The position numbers and the translations under genes are program-made. From Sphingomonas sp. CCH9-E2 (GTDB taxonomy: Bacteria; Pseudomonadota; Alphaproteobacteria; Sphingomonadales; Sphingomonadaceae): a DNA stretch of 64,000 nucleotides. The stretch spans positions 31,819-95,818 of the forward strand of contig NZ_LSJM01000104.1 in NCBI RefSeq assembly GCF_001557215.1, read 5' to 3'. The notes beneath the pieces are model-generated. The model was not told where the DNA came from. It searched no databases and saw only the letters and a program-made list of their open reading frames with translations. Positions 40,917 to 49,527 of this stretch are shown here, piece after piece (within the stretch, counting starts at the first letter, position 1; every line of letters begins with the position of its first letter).

Positions 40917-41459
40917 TTATGGGTCGACTCTATGCGTCGACGACTCCAGCATTCCAAAGGCATCCATCGGACAGTTGTAGCATCGCCTCTCGTCGCAGAG
41001 CCGGCATATCGTCAGCGCCGAGACAGCGTCGTCAGACATCTGCGCAAGTATTGTCTCGGCAATACGTTCCAGCACGAGGCGGTCAGCATTCGAGACATGG
41101 CTAAGGATTTCGGATAAAGTCTCGTTTCTTCGTTGCAGGATCGCAGATAGGCGAGTCTCGCCTGCCTCAGTGAGCATCAGCGCTACTGCACGACGGTCCC
41201 GTAGCGCTTTGGATCGAACGGCGAACCCGGCTGCAACCAATCGATCGACAAGCCGCACCGTCCCCGCGTGGGACAAGCCTAGCACCCGTCCTAATTCGTC
41301 GATCGAAAGACCGGTCGCGTGACCGATGACGACGATCGCCGCGGTGGTTTCGCCACCGCCGGGTATCGTCGGGTCGAATGCCGCCTTCTTAATTCGATCG
41401 GTGATGCCCACTGCGAGGGCGCCGAACAGATTGACGAGCCGGTCCGAGAGTACGTTCAA
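40917..41459 (-). CDS. MarR-family regulator with C-terminal cysteine cluster
   Basis: A 180-residue winged-helix regulator (GLSIDELGRVLGLSHAGTVRLVDRLVAAGFAVRSKALRDRRAVALMLTEAG). After the MarR domain come five Cys in a short stretch (ICRLCDERRCYNCPM), which ordinary MarR proteins lack; they could sense oxidants or bind a metal. It is divergent from the DUF417 gene with a perfect palindrome between them, so it probably represses that gene. It is transposon cargo, ending 15 bp inside the left repeat. Confidence 0.82.
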   Translation of the reverse strand: MNVLSDRLVNLFGALAVGITDRIKKAAFDPTIPGGGETTAAIVVIGHATGLSIDELGRVLGLSHAGTVRLVDRLVAAGFAVRSKALRDRRAVALMLTEAGETRLSAILQRRNETLSEILSHVSNADRLVLERIAETILAQMSDDAVSALTICRLCDERRCYNCPMDAFGMLESSTHRVDP

Positions 41460-41491
41460 AGGGTTGCCTCATTCATTGACGGCGTATAGTG

Positions 41492-41506
41492 TATGCGCAG
41501 CGCATA
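41492..41506. promoter_or_regulatory. Palindromic MarR operator
   Basis: TATGCGC A GCGCATA (41492-41506) is a perfect 7-bp inverted repeat with one central base, in the divergent gap between the MarR gene and the DUF417 gene, downstream of TTGACG (41476-41481). MarR proteins bind such short palindromes. Confidence 0.65.
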
Positions 41507-41563
41507 TATCACGCCTGTCTAAGCATGAAGGCAGGTCATGCGCCATGATGAAAGCGAGGCACC

Positions 41564-42040
41564 ATGTTTTCGACATTACACATAGCTGAAAAGACGACCG
41601 GCTCTCGCGGGTCTCTCGCGTTGCTGCGCTGGGCGCTGGTGGTCATCTTTCTCTGGTTCGGTTGCATGAAATTCACGAGCTATGAAGCGATGGGCATCGC
41701 GCCATTGATGAAGAACAGTCCGATCATGAGCTGGATTCCGGCCGTTTTTGGGGTGCAGGGTGGAAGCTATTTTATAGGCACCGTCGAGCTCGCGACGGCC
41801 GCTGCGCTGATTATCGGTGCTTTCAACAAGACGGCCTCCGCTCTCGGCGCGGCGATGTCATGCCTGACTTATGCCGTGACACTGACGTTTTTCCTGAGCA
41901 CGCCTGGCGTCGCCGAGCCGACCGCTGGCGGGTTCCCGGCGATTTCGGCCGGAACCGGACAGTTCCTGTTGAAGGACCTGGTGCTTCTTGCGGCATCAGC
42001 GTGCCTTCTACTTGCGTCCATACGGACAGCAGACGCGTGA
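41564..42040 (+). CDS. DUF417 (YkgB/RclC-like) membrane protein
   Basis: A 158-residue inner-membrane protein with about four transmembrane helices (LRWALVVIFLWFGCMKF, YFIGTVELATAAALIIGAF, ALGAAMSCLTYAVTLTFFL, FLLKDLVLLAASACLLLAS). The F-T-x-YEAxGIxPL segment is typical of DUF417; E. coli RclC of the reactive chlorine resistance operon is a member. It is carried by the transposon with a Cys-rich MarR regulator, so a role in oxidant stress is a reasonable inference. No partner enzyme (RclA or RclB) is present in the window. Confidence 0.78.
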   Translation: MFSTLHIAEKTTGSRGSLALLRWALVVIFLWFGCMKFTSYEAMGIAPLMKNSPIMSWIPAVFGVQGGSYFIGTVELATAAALIIGAFNKTASALGAAMSCLTYAVTLTFFLSTPGVAEPTAGGFPAISAGTGQFLLKDLVLLAASACLLLASIRTADA

Positions 42041-42113
42041 CGGCAAACAGGTGATAGGCGACGCTCCGGACCTGCGCTTTTGCCGAACCATACCCGCCTC
42101 AGCCCATAACGAT

Positions 42114-42170
42114 CGACAAACCCTGTCGCTTTGATAGGGTGTTCGAAAACATGCTTTCGAGGGTTTGTCG
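42114..42170. promoter_or_regulatory. res-like site of the Tn3 resolvase
   Basis: CGACAAACCCT (42114-42124) and AGGGTTTGTCG (42160-42170) are a perfect 11-bp inverted repeat spanning the region just before tnpR, with inner TTCGA-type repeats. Serine resolvases bind such dyads and recombine there. Confidence 0.65.
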
Positions 42171-42173
42171 TAC

Positions 42174-42758
42174 ATGCTGGTCGGATATATGCGGGTGTCA
42201 ACGACCGATGACCGCCAAACGGTCGATCTCCAGCGGGACGCGCTCGTCGCAACCGGGGTCGATCATCGGCATCTCCATACCGACAAGGCATCCGGCGCGC
42301 GCGACGACCGACCAGGCCTGAAAGCCTGCCTCGACTATCTGAACGCGGGCGACACACTGATCGTGTGGAAGCTCGACCGGCTCGGACGCTCGCTGCCGCA
42401 CCTGCTGACGATCGTCACCGATCTGAAGGCGCGCGGCATCGCGTTCCGGTCGCTGACCGAGCAGATGGATACGACCACGCCGCACGGCGAATTGCTGTTC
42501 TCGCTGTTCGGTGCATTGGCACAATATGAGCGTGCGCTCACGCGCGAACGGGTGATGGCGGGACTGGCTGCTGCCAAACGCCGGGGACGCCAAGGTGGCC
42601 GCCCGCCGATGATCGACGCCGAAACGCTCGAGCGGATCACCGCCGCGCTGGATGGCGGGGCCAGCAAGGCGTCCGTCTGCCGGACCTTCAAGGTGCCGCG
42701 TTCGACCCTTCTCGGCACGCTTGCCCGGATCGGCTGGACCGCACCGGCCAAGGTCTAA
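42174..42758 (+). CDS. tnpR: Tn3-family serine resolvase
   Basis: A 194-residue serine recombinase. The catalytic Ser is in GYMRVSTTDD (Ser9); the conserved KLDRLGRSLPHLL, LFGALAQYERAL and TRERVMAGLAAAKRRGRQGGRPP segments follow, and a C-terminal HTH (GASKASVCRTFKVPRSTLLGTLAR). It resolves cointegrates at res. The ATG at 42174 is preferred; an in-frame TTG at 42165 is possible. The transposase gene starts 4 bp downstream. Confidence 0.92.
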   Translation: MLVGYMRVSTTDDRQTVDLQRDALVATGVDHRHLHTDKASGARDDRPGLKACLDYLNAGDTLIVWKLDRLGRSLPHLLTIVTDLKARGIAFRSLTEQMDTTTPHGELLFSLFGALAQYERALTRERVMAGLAAAKRRGRQGGRPPMIDAETLERITAALDGGASKASVCRTFKVPRSTLLGTLARIGWTAPAKV

Positions 42759-42762
42759 GCCG

Positions 42763-45741
42763 ATGCCGCGTCGCGCCGTCCTGTCGGACGAGCAACGCGC
42801 GGCGTTGCTCGCGCTTCCCGACGACGAAACCCTGCTCGTCCAGCACTGGACATTGAGCCGGGACGACTTGGCCATCATCGTCCGCCGGAGGCGACCGCAT
42901 AACCGGCTGGGTTTCGCGATCCAGCTTTGCGCGCTGCGCTATCCTGGCCGTTTCCTGCGACCCGGTGAACTGATCCCTGATACGCCGCTCGCGTTCGTCG
43001 CAGAGCAATTGCAGGTCGGACCCGAGGTGCTGGCCGACTACGCGACGCGCGGCCCGACCCGGTACGAACAGCTCGATGCACTGCGCGATGCATTCGGCTT
43101 CATGCCGCTCAGTCGGCCGCTGCGAACGACGTTGCAGGAATGGCTCCTGCCGATCGCGCTGACGACGACCAGCGGGGCTAGGCTGGCGCGCGTGATGCTG
43201 GATGAGTGCCGGCGACGGCGCATCATTGTGCCGGGCATCAGTTCGGTCGAGCGGATGGTCGCACAGGCGTTGCTCGATGCCGAACGCCATGTCGCCGAGC
43301 ATCTGACCCGAGGACTCGATGCTCGACAGCGCCGGCTGCTCGATGCGCTTCTCCTGCCCCACACAGGCACGAACTTGAGCGATCTGGCCTGGGTGCGGCA
43401 GTCACCCGGCAAGCCCGGCCGAAAGACATTCGCCGCCATCATCGAGCGACTGACACTGCTTCGGGCCATCGGGATCGATCCGGATATCGCCGTAGGCGTC
43501 CATCCCGAGCGCCTCCGACGCCTGTGCCAGGAAGGCGTGCGGCTGACCGCGCAACATGTTCGGACGCTGCAAGCGACGCGGCGTCGCGCCACATTGGTGG
43601 CGACCATCCTCGAAACCATCGTTACCCTCACCGACGATGCGGTGCTGATGTTCGATCGCCTGCTTGGGCAGATGTTCCGGCGCGAACAGAACAGCGCGGA
43701 CACGACACTCAAGCGCAACCGGCGCACCATCAACGGCAAAATCCGGCTGCTTGCCCAACTCGGCGCTGCCTTGCTCGCCGCCAAGATATCAGGTGGCGAT
43801 ATCGGCGCTGCGGTCGAGGCAGCGATCGGATGGAATGATCTCGGCCGCGAGGTCGATGAAGCCCGCAAGCTGATCCGCCCCGATTCGGTCGATCCCGTCG
43901 CGGTCGCCGCGACCAATTACCCCGTCCTCCGACAGGTCGGTCCCTCGTTCATCGCCTCGTTCACATTCGGGGCGGTGCCAGCCTGCCATGCGCTCGCGCG
44001 AGCGGTCGCGATCATGCGCGACCTTCATTTTGGTCATCTGCGCAAATTGCCTGCAGGCACGCCAGTCGGCTTCATCCGGCAAGCTTGGCGTCGGGCGATC
44101 GGCACCGGCATTCCCGATCGCAGGATCTATGAATTGTGCGTGCTGGTCGAGCTTCGCGACCGGCTTCGCGCCGGCGACATGTGGGTCGAGGGAAGCCGAC
44201 GCTATCGTGCTGTCGAGCAGCAACTCATTCCTGCCCCCGTATTCGCCAACATGCGCGCGGCCGGCCCCTTGCCGATACCGGCACCGGATACGGCCGATAT
44301 CTGGCTGGCCGAACGACGCGCCCGCCTCGCCCGTCGATTGGCCGAGGTCGAGCGAAAGGCGGAGACGGACGCGCTGGAAGACGTGCAGCTCAGCTTGGGC
44401 AGGCTGCGGATTTCGCCCTTGAAGGCGATTACTCCCGAGGAATCCGATACCGCCCTTGCGCCGCTCTATGCGCATCTGCCCGCGATCCGCATCACCGACC
44501 TTCTTGCCGAAGTCGATCGATGGACCGGGTTCAGCCAGTGCTTCACGCATCTGCAAAGTGGCCGTGCCGCGGATGAACCACGTGCGATCCTCACGGCGGT
44601 GCTCGCCGATGCCACCAATCTGGGCCATACGCGCATGGCGGAAGCCTGCAATCTCGTGACCCAGCGCCAACTCGGTTGGCTCGCCTCGTGGCATCTGCGC
44701 GAGGAAACCTACGGTCGCGCGCTCGCCCGGCTTGTCGACGCCCAACACACCGCGCCGCTGGCCGCGCTGTTCGGGTCCGGCACCTCGTCCAGCTCAGACG
44801 GTCAGAACTTTCCGCTCGACCGCCGCGCCCAGGCAACCGGCGCAGTCAATCCGCACAAGGGGACAGAGCCGGCTGTCTCCTTTTACAGCCACGTCTCGGA
44901 TCGCTACGCGCCGTTCCATTCCACAGTTATCTCCGCTTCGGCGAGCGAGGCGGCACAGGTGCTCGACGGGCTGCTCCACCACGGCGCCGATCTGCACATC
45001 GAAGAGCATCACGTCGATGGCGGGGGCGTCTCCGACCATGTGTTCGCGCTATGTCATCTGCTTGGGTTCCGGTTCGCGCCGCGTATCCCGAATATCGCCG
45101 CACGCCGTTTGCACCTGTTTAACGGCATCGAACCCGGCCCCGATATTGCGCCGCTGGTCGCGGGCCGCATCGACGAAGGTCTGATCGAGGCACACTGGGA
45201 CGACGTGCTGCGACTGGGAACCTCGATCCGCACAGGCGTCGTCAGCGCCTCGATCATGCTGGAACGGCTCGGCTCCTATCCACGCGCCAACGGCCTGGCA
45301 CTGGCGTTGCGCGAGATCGGTCGCGTCGAGCGTACCCTGTTCACGCTCGACTGGATCGAGCAGCCCGAACAGCGTCGCCGCGCCACCCGCGAACTCAACA
45401 AGGGAGAAGCGGAAAATGCCCTGAAACGCGCCATCTTCTTCCATCGCATCGGCCGTATCCGCGATCATGCGCTGCAAGCCCAAAGCCATCGGGCGAGCGC
45501 GCTGAACCTCGTCGCCGGTGCCATCGTCCTGTGGAACACGACCTACCTGCAAGCCGCCCGGATGCATCTCGCCAACCTCGGCCGGCCGGTCCCGCCGGAC
45601 CTGCTGCAACACCTATCACCGCTCGGTTGGCAGCATATCAATCTCACCGGCGATTACCTCTGGACCGATCCCGATGCGCCATCCACCGCGCTCAGACCGC
45701 TTCGCCAGATGCGCGCCGTCGAAGGCACGGCAAAACCTTAG
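42763..45741 (+). CDS. tnpA: Tn3-family transposase
   Basis: A 992-residue DDE transposase. It starts MPRRAVLSDEQRAALLALPDD, the typical Tn3 N-terminus, and carries FALCHLLGFRFAPRI and GQNFPLDRRAQATGAVNPHKG in the catalytic half, close to a HHVDGGGVSDH segment near 747-757 that should hold one acidic residue of the triad. The ATG at 42763 follows 4 bp after tnpR. The last 5 bp of the gene lie inside the right inverted repeat, as in other members. It appears complete and intact. Confidence 0.93.
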   Translation: MPRRAVLSDEQRAALLALPDDETLLVQHWTLSRDDLAIIVRRRRPHNRLGFAIQLCALRYPGRFLRPGELIPDTPLAFVAEQLQVGPEVLADYATRGPTRYEQLDALRDAFGFMPLSRPLRTTLQEWLLPIALTTTSGARLARVMLDECRRRRIIVPGISSVERMVAQALLDAERHVAEHLTRGLDARQRRLLDALLLPHTGTNLSDLAWVRQSPGKPGRKTFAAIIERLTLLRAIGIDPDIAVGVHPERLRRLCQEGVRLTAQHVRTLQATRRRATLVATILETIVTLTDDAVLMFDRLLGQMFRREQNSADTTLKRNRRTINGKIRLLAQLGAALLAAKISGGDIGAAVEAAIGWNDLGREVDEARKLIRPDSVDPVAVAATNYPVLRQVGPSFIASFTFGAVPACHALARAVAIMRDLHFGHLRKLPAGTPVGFIRQAWRRAIGTGIPDRRIYELCVLVELRDRLRAGDMWVEGSRRYRAVEQQLIPAPVFANMRAAGPLPIPAPDTADIWLAERRARLARRLAEVERKAETDALEDVQLSLGRLRISPLKAITPEESDTALAPLYAHLPAIRITDLLAEVDRWTGFSQCFTHLQSGRAADEPRAILTAVLADATNLGHTRMAEACNLVTQRQLGWLASWHLREETYGRALARLVDAQHTAPLAALFGSGTSSSSDGQNFPLDRRAQATGAVNPHKGTEPAVSFYSHVSDRYAPFHSTVISASASEAAQVLDGLLHHGADLHIEEHHVDGGGVSDHVFALCHLLGFRFAPRIPNIAARRLHLFNGIEPGPDIAPLVAGRIDEGLIEAHWDDVLRLGTSIRTGVVSASIMLERLGSYPRANGLALALREIGRVERTLFTLDWIEQPEQRRRATRELNKGEAENALKRAIFFHRIGRIRDHALQAQSHRASALNLVAGAIVLWNTTYLQAARMHLANLGRPVPPDLLQHLSPLGWQHINLTGDYLWTDPDAPSTALRPLRQMRAVEGTAKP

Positions 45742-45774
45742 CGTATATCTGGGTCCGTTCTGTGTACCGACCCC
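45737..45774 (-). repeat. Tn3-family right terminal inverted repeat
   Basis: 38 bp whose reverse complement begins GGGGTCGGTACACAG and ends ATATACGCTAAG. Its outer edge (45774) is the exact point where homology to the gene at 17826 begins on the right. Confidence 0.92.
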
Positions 45775-46827
45775 TATCTGCGGAGATTGACGAGCACCAA
45801 GCGGCCGGAGCACCGCGAGGACTGCCCCTTCTTCCGCGACCAGGTCACGCACCGCATCACCGAGATCCGCTCTCGCGAGACGCCTGCTGATCCACCCACC
45901 GGCTATTTCGAGGTGCTGCGCCCAGCCCCGGAGAAACTGGCGCAGAGGCCCGAGGAAGATGCCAGCGACGATCGCACCCGCCATGCCTCCGTTCCGCGCC
46001 TAGCGCGGCTCCTGTGGCGCCTGATCGACGCTGCCGGCACCAACAAGGTGGCCCCCGTCGCGCACGAATACGAAACCGCCTCGATCAAGCTGGAGTTCGA
46101 GGCGCTCGGCAGAGCCTCGACCAAGATCGAGATCGCGCCGGGCATCGAGCTCGGCCGAGCGTTCTGGACCCACGCAAATGCGCTTCACAGCCGTAGAGCC
46201 TACGCCATGCTGCGCCAGCTCGCGAAATCGTGGCCGAGCGGACACGCGCCACAGGGCTTCATGGCGCTGTTCTCGCCACACGTCCGGGGCCACGTCGTCG
46301 ACGTCCCCGGGGCCGAGGCGATCCACGTCGCCAACCGCGTGCAGTCGCCCTCCGTGCGCGGCAACCTCATCAAGGGGCCGTTCTTGGTGATGATCGTCGC
46401 GGGCGAGTATCCCGAGGCGCACGGCTACGCACCGCTTCGCGCCTACGCTCAACCAATCTTCTCCGGTCAGCGCTTCATCCCGGTCGACTCCGAGTTCGAA
46501 CGGTCGGTCCTTCGCGAGCTGTTCAAGGCCCGCCGGCTACTGGACGCCGGGGGAGTGGATCTCGCGATCGAGAAGCCCGTCTTTGACCGCCTCACGACCC
46601 AGGGCTCATGCCGACCCGACTTCCTCCTCGAGGCACGCTCGCGCCTGACTGGCGAGATCAAACAGCTCGTGGTCGAAGCGATGGGCTTCAGCGACGACGA
46701 CTACCTGACGTCCAAGGCGACGACGCATCCGCGTATGCGGCTCCTTGGACCACTCCTGACGATCGAGCCCACGGATGTCGAGAAGGACCGCGTGGGCGAT
46801 CTGATCGCGAGTGCTCTCGATCTCTGA
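45775..46827 (+). pseudogene. 5'-truncated paralogue of the protein at 17826
   Basis: The frame reads YLRRLTSTKRPEH from the very first base after the transposon end; the protein at 17826 has YYLRRLTSRPGHEPG at the matching place, so the match starts at the junction. The first 75 or so residues of the gene are missing. The rest aligns throughout (PEKLAQRPE, SDD, PRLARLLW, APGIELGRAFWTHANA, YAQPIFSGQRF, RPDFLLEA...GEIKQ) and keeps the possible RPDF ... E-x-K motif. A TTG at 45787 could still start a 346-residue product, but no ribosome binding site is seen. Confidence 0.8.
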
Positions 46828-46830
46828 GGC

Positions 46831-47100
46831 TCAGTTCCAGCTCAGGCTCATGCCGAACGAGACCACGATCCCGAGCGTCACAGGGGTCGACAGAAGGTAG
46901 AGCTTCTGCCAGCGCCACCAGGTCTTCGGCAGGAACAGCACGGCGCCACGCACGGACCGCATCTCCTCCCAGGACCGCTCGCGATACAGACGGATTCCGG
47001 CGACCGAGACGGAGAGGACCATCGCGATCGCGCAGCACAGCCCCGTGGCGGTGTAGAGTGCTATCCAGTTGATCAACTCGACTTGGGTCAGGTGCGCCAT
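46831..47100 (-). CDS. Small two-helix membrane protein
   Basis: An 89-residue protein starting at the ATG at 47100 (GAGG ribosome binding site). Two hydrophobic segments (LYTATGLCCAIAMVLSVSVAGI and LLSTPVTLGIVVSFGMSLSW) predict a hairpin in the inner membrane, joined by a basic linker (RSWEEMRSVRG). The long upstream extension of its frame is a shadow. It converges on the truncated gene with a 3-bp gap. Function unknown. Confidence 0.55.
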   Translation of the reverse strand: MAHLTQVELINWIALYTATGLCCAIAMVLSVSVAGIRLYRERSWEEMRSVRGAVLFLPKTWWRWQKLYLLSTPVTLGIVVSFGMSLSWN

Positions 47101-47334
47101 GATCAGCCTCGTAGCCCGCCTCGGGTGATTAATGTCTCCGACCCTTGGCCGGTTCCGAACGGACCCTATCTGTTTACAACAGCATGGTGAGGATATGCTT
47201 AACCCCCCACCGCAACGAAAGTGACGCAAGTTCCTCGCATACCGCAAGCTAATGGTCGATAAACGGCTTCGCACGTCCTGCCGATCGGATCGCCGACCCA
47301 CGTCCGCACGCCGAGCTGCCGAGGCGGTTTGTTG

Positions 47335-47586
47335 ATGAACCCCGGCGTCGTCGTCCTCGTCATCATCTTCGAGGGCGTTCGGAAGGTCACGCTCCACGCG
47401 ACCGAAGCGCAGGCGTGGCGGCAGCTGATGGAGTTCGTAGACCGACGCTGGGAACGCCGGTTCGGCCGAGCCCCCTCCCCTATCGAGCCCGAGGCGCGCG
47501 CGGACCAGTTCTTCCGCAACAACAGCGACGATCTCTACGCCATCATCGACGCCGACCTTTCCGAGCTGCAGGAGGCGCTCAGCTGA
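47335..47586 (+). CDS. Small unknown protein, paralogue of the one at 48177
   Basis: An 83-residue protein from the ATG at 47335. It aligns with the 77-residue protein at 48177: VVVLVIIFEGVRKVTLHATEAQAWRQLMEFVDRRW against a L-L-M-I-T-F ... H ... AW-x-x-L-L-G-F-V-D-D-R-W pattern. Both have a hydrophobic strand, a conserved H-x(5)-AW and an acidic C-terminus. Function unknown. Confidence 0.55.
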   Translation: MNPGVVVLVIIFEGVRKVTLHATEAQAWRQLMEFVDRRWERRFGRAPSPIEPEARADQFFRNNSDDLYAIIDADLSELQEALS

Positions 47587-47650
47587 CGCCGTTCTTCGCT
47601 TGGCCTGACGCACCATCCCGTCGTACAATCTAGGCGAGCGGGAGCCTCCT

Positions 47651-48055
47651 ATGTTCGAGTGCCTTATCTTGGGCGACAGCACCGGCGTCGGTGCCGGTCA
47701 GGCGATCAACCGGCGCTATGCCCAGCAATGCGACGTGCAGGCCGTCGAGCGTGCTACAGCGGCGCAGATCCTCACCTGGAGGAAAACGGGCAAAGACTAT
47801 GGCGCCTGTGTTTTCGCCATGGGATCAAACGACCCGGCCGGCGCCGCCCTCGCGACCAAACTCACGAAGATCCGCACCAGCCTCTGCTTTCGCCGAGTCA
47901 TTTGGCTGCTGCCTTATGCAAGACCCCAGGCTTATACTGTCAGCTCGGTTGCCGCTCGCTTCGGGGACGAGACGGTCGACTTGAACCGTTTTGAGACGCG
48001 GGACCGGATACATCCGCGCAACTATTCGCAAGTAGCATCGGTTCTTCTGCGCTGA
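47651..48055 (+). CDS. Short SGNH/GDSL-hydrolase-like protein
   Basis: A 134-residue protein starting at the ATG at 47651 with GGGAG upstream. It has the SGNH blocks in order: GDSTGVGAG (Ser nucleophile near residue 10), ACVFAMGSNDP (block III Asn) and RIHPRNYSQVA (the Asp/His block V, with DRIHP). The usual family length is about 180-250, so this is a compact member lacking the variable insertions. It lies between the two paralogous small genes, suggesting a three-gene unit. Substrate unknown; a cell-wall ester or a phage/host glycan modification are possibilities. Confidence 0.62.
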   Translation: MFECLILGDSTGVGAGQAINRRYAQQCDVQAVERATAAQILTWRKTGKDYGACVFAMGSNDPAGAALATKLTKIRTSLCFRRVIWLLPYARPQAYTVSSVAARFGDETVDLNRFETRDRIHPRNYSQVASVLLR

Positions 48056-48101
48056 GCGCAGAATCATAAAAGAGGTGAGAGGGATCGAGAGGATCGGGCA
48101 A

Positions 48102-48176
48102 GCGGGAGTTGCGTCCCGCGGCCCCTGCCCTCACCCGCCGAGGCTCCGGTCCCGGCGCAGCTCGCAGGAGCTTGCG
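48102..48176 (+). promoter_or_regulatory. Two-hairpin leader with RBS in the stem-loop (copy 8)
   Basis: GCGGGA (48102-48107)/TCCCGC (48114-48119) is a perfect hairpin. CGCAGCTC (48156-48163) pairs with GAGC and TGCG (48168-48176, one bulged T); the ribosome binding site AGGAG (48166-48170) lies in its loop and stem and the ATG is the next base (48177). A purine-rich but less G-dense tract is at 48071-48100. Confidence 0.55.
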
Positions 48177-48410
48177 ATGTCGCTACACCTCTTGATGATC
48201 ACCTTCGGCGACAAAGACGAACTGTCGGTCCACCCGGACCACGGCTCCGCATGGGCGGCGCTGCTGGGGTTCGTGGACGATCGCTGGTCAGCCTTGCTCG
48301 GAAGCACAGAGGCACCCGATGACGAGAACGCGCGCGTCGACGCCTTCTTCGCACTTCCGGACGCCTTCTACCTGATCGGCGAAGTGGTGGCGTCGCTGCC
48401 CGCCGCCTAG
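48177..48410 (+). CDS. Small unknown protein, paralogue of the one at 47335
   Basis: A 77-residue protein from the ATG at 48177. It starts MSLHLLMITFGDKDELSVHPDHGSAW and ends in an acidic helix. It is the second copy of the family seen at 47335 (shared strand, H-x-AW, F-V-D-x-RW). The start codon abuts a hairpin holding its ribosome binding site, as at 19160. It converges on the ParA partner gene with a short 3' overlap of 4 bp. Confidence 0.55.
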   Translation: MSLHLLMITFGDKDELSVHPDHGSAWAALLGFVDDRWSALLGSTEAPDDENARVDAFFALPDAFYLIGEVVASLPAA

Positions 48411-48733
48411 CGTTCCTCTCCCTCAGCCAGGTCCATCAGCTTCTCGATGGCCTGCCAGTAAGGCAGCCGCTCCCGGTCGCAGTATTCGACGAAGCGCCCC
48501 ATCACGCTCACCGGGCCTTTGACGCTGACCTGGTGGAGCTGCTCGCCCGCATAAGCCGACTTCTGCCGGCGCGGCAATGCCGCAGGCGCGGACGGCTTGG
48601 AGAACCCGTGTTCGCGCCCGATGTCATCTACCGCAGCCGCGTCTCGGCGCTGATCCGTTCGGCTGCGTTCAGCCCGGGTGTTCGGCCGGATGTCCGAGAG
48701 ATCGTCCAGCCCAAGTTTGATGCCGTTGCTCAT
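48407..48733 (-). CDS. Small partner protein of the second ParA
   Basis: A 108-residue protein overlapping the upstream parA gene by 4 bp (ATGA). Basic, low-complexity N-terminus, and a helical C-terminus (VSVMGRFVEYCDRERLPYWQAIEKLMDLAEGE). It takes the place of a ParB-like or RHH partner in a ParA-small-protein cassette. Direct DNA-binding motif not evident. The phased repeats upstream at 49528-49649 are its likely binding array or that of ParA. Confidence 0.6.
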   Translation of the reverse strand: MSNGIKLGLDDLSDIRPNTRAERSRTDQRRDAAAVDDIGREHGFSKPSAPAALPRRQKSAYAGEQLHQVSVKGPVSVMGRFVEYCDRERLPYWQAIEKLMDLAEGEER

Positions 48734-49416
48734 GCCGTCTGCTCCACGACAGCGTTCTGCCGTCTGATTTCCGTCACGACCTCCTGCACGAAGGCGGTGG
48801 CATTGATGCGCGCCTTGTCCAGCCCGGTCGCCTGATCGTCGCCGAGGCTCCAGAGCGAGCGGTAGTGTGTGAACATCGCGCGAAACCCCGCGCGATCGTT
48901 CAGAGCGGTCTCGAAGGTCGGGATACCCGCGCCCCGAAACTGCGACCTGATTTCCTTCTCGTCGCGCGTCGCGATCGCAGGGTTCACGCGCGTAAACAGC
49001 ATGCGATACGGGATCTCGCGGCGAAGCGCCCTCCCCTCATCCACCACCAGCTTGATCGCCCGGCTCGCCTGTCGTGCGTCGACCGGCGACGCCTGCAGCG
49101 GGATGATGACCAAGTCGGTCCGCGAAATCGCGCGAGACATGGCCAAGTTCGCGGTTCCTTCCAGATCGACGATGACGAACTGGCTGGAGGCTGCCGCCTC
49201 CTCGATCTCGTCGATGATCGCGTTGTCTGACGGGAGTGTCCGGCACTCGAATCCAGGATCAGACGTCTCGCTCGCCCACGTCTCAAGCGTTCGGTTCGGG
49301 TCGCCGTCGATGACAGTCACCGAGGCCCCGGCTTGGCTGAGACCGCTGGCGAGCACCAACGCCGACGTGCTCTTACCTACCCCGCCCTTGGGGCTTGCAA
49401 AGCTGATTACTGGCAT
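48730..49416 (-). CDS. Small ParA/VirC1-like ATPase
   Basis: A 228-residue Walker-type ATPase of the short ParA class: deviant Walker A KGGVGKSTS at about 10-18, DGDPNRTLETW (Walker A'), and VIVDLEGTANLA as Walker B. It lacks an N-terminal HTH, as in VirC1/ParF-type proteins, so it needs a partner (48407-48733) for DNA binding. It is probably a partition system of a second replicon or integrative element. Start ATG at 49416. Divergent from the primase-like gene. Confidence 0.88.
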   Translation of the reverse strand: MPVISFASPKGGVGKSTSALVLASGLSQAGASVTVIDGDPNRTLETWASETSDPGFECRTLPSDNAIIDEIEEAAASSQFVIVDLEGTANLAMSRAISRTDLVIIPLQASPVDARQASRAIKLVVDEGRALRREIPYRMLFTRVNPAIATRDEKEIRSQFRGAGIPTFETALNDRAGFRAMFTHYRSLWSLGDDQATGLDKARINATAFVQEVVTEIRRQNAVVEQTA

Positions 49417-49527
49417 GCTCCAGCCTTCCTCGTCATCGCTGCGCTACACTGGCGCAGCCTTCACACGACAGGCGGGGAGATTGCCCGCCCTGACTACGCC
49501 ATGCCAGACCACACATCGCTTGGCAAC

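Larger units (their letters stand above)
40864..45774. mobile_element. Complete Tn3-family transposon, 4911 bp
   Basis: Bounded by 38-bp terminal inverted repeats (40864-40901 and 45737-45774) that both begin GGGGTC and end CGCTAAG at the inner side; they agree at 33 of 38 positions. It encodes serine resolvase TnpR and transposase TnpA in the same direction, a res-like site before tnpR, and two cargo genes between the left repeat and res: a MarR regulator (minus) and a DUF417 membrane protein (plus). The 5-bp flanks (TTTGA left, TATCT right) do not match, and both flanking genes appear cut. Confidence 0.92.

Noticed and set aside
43789-44748. Minus-strand open frame of 319 residues within the transposase
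   Set aside because: Antisense of tnpA with low-complexity composition and no own start signal.
40859-45779. Target-site duplication of the Tn3 element
   Set aside because: The 5-bp flanks TTTGA and TATCT do not match, so a simple insertion is not supported.
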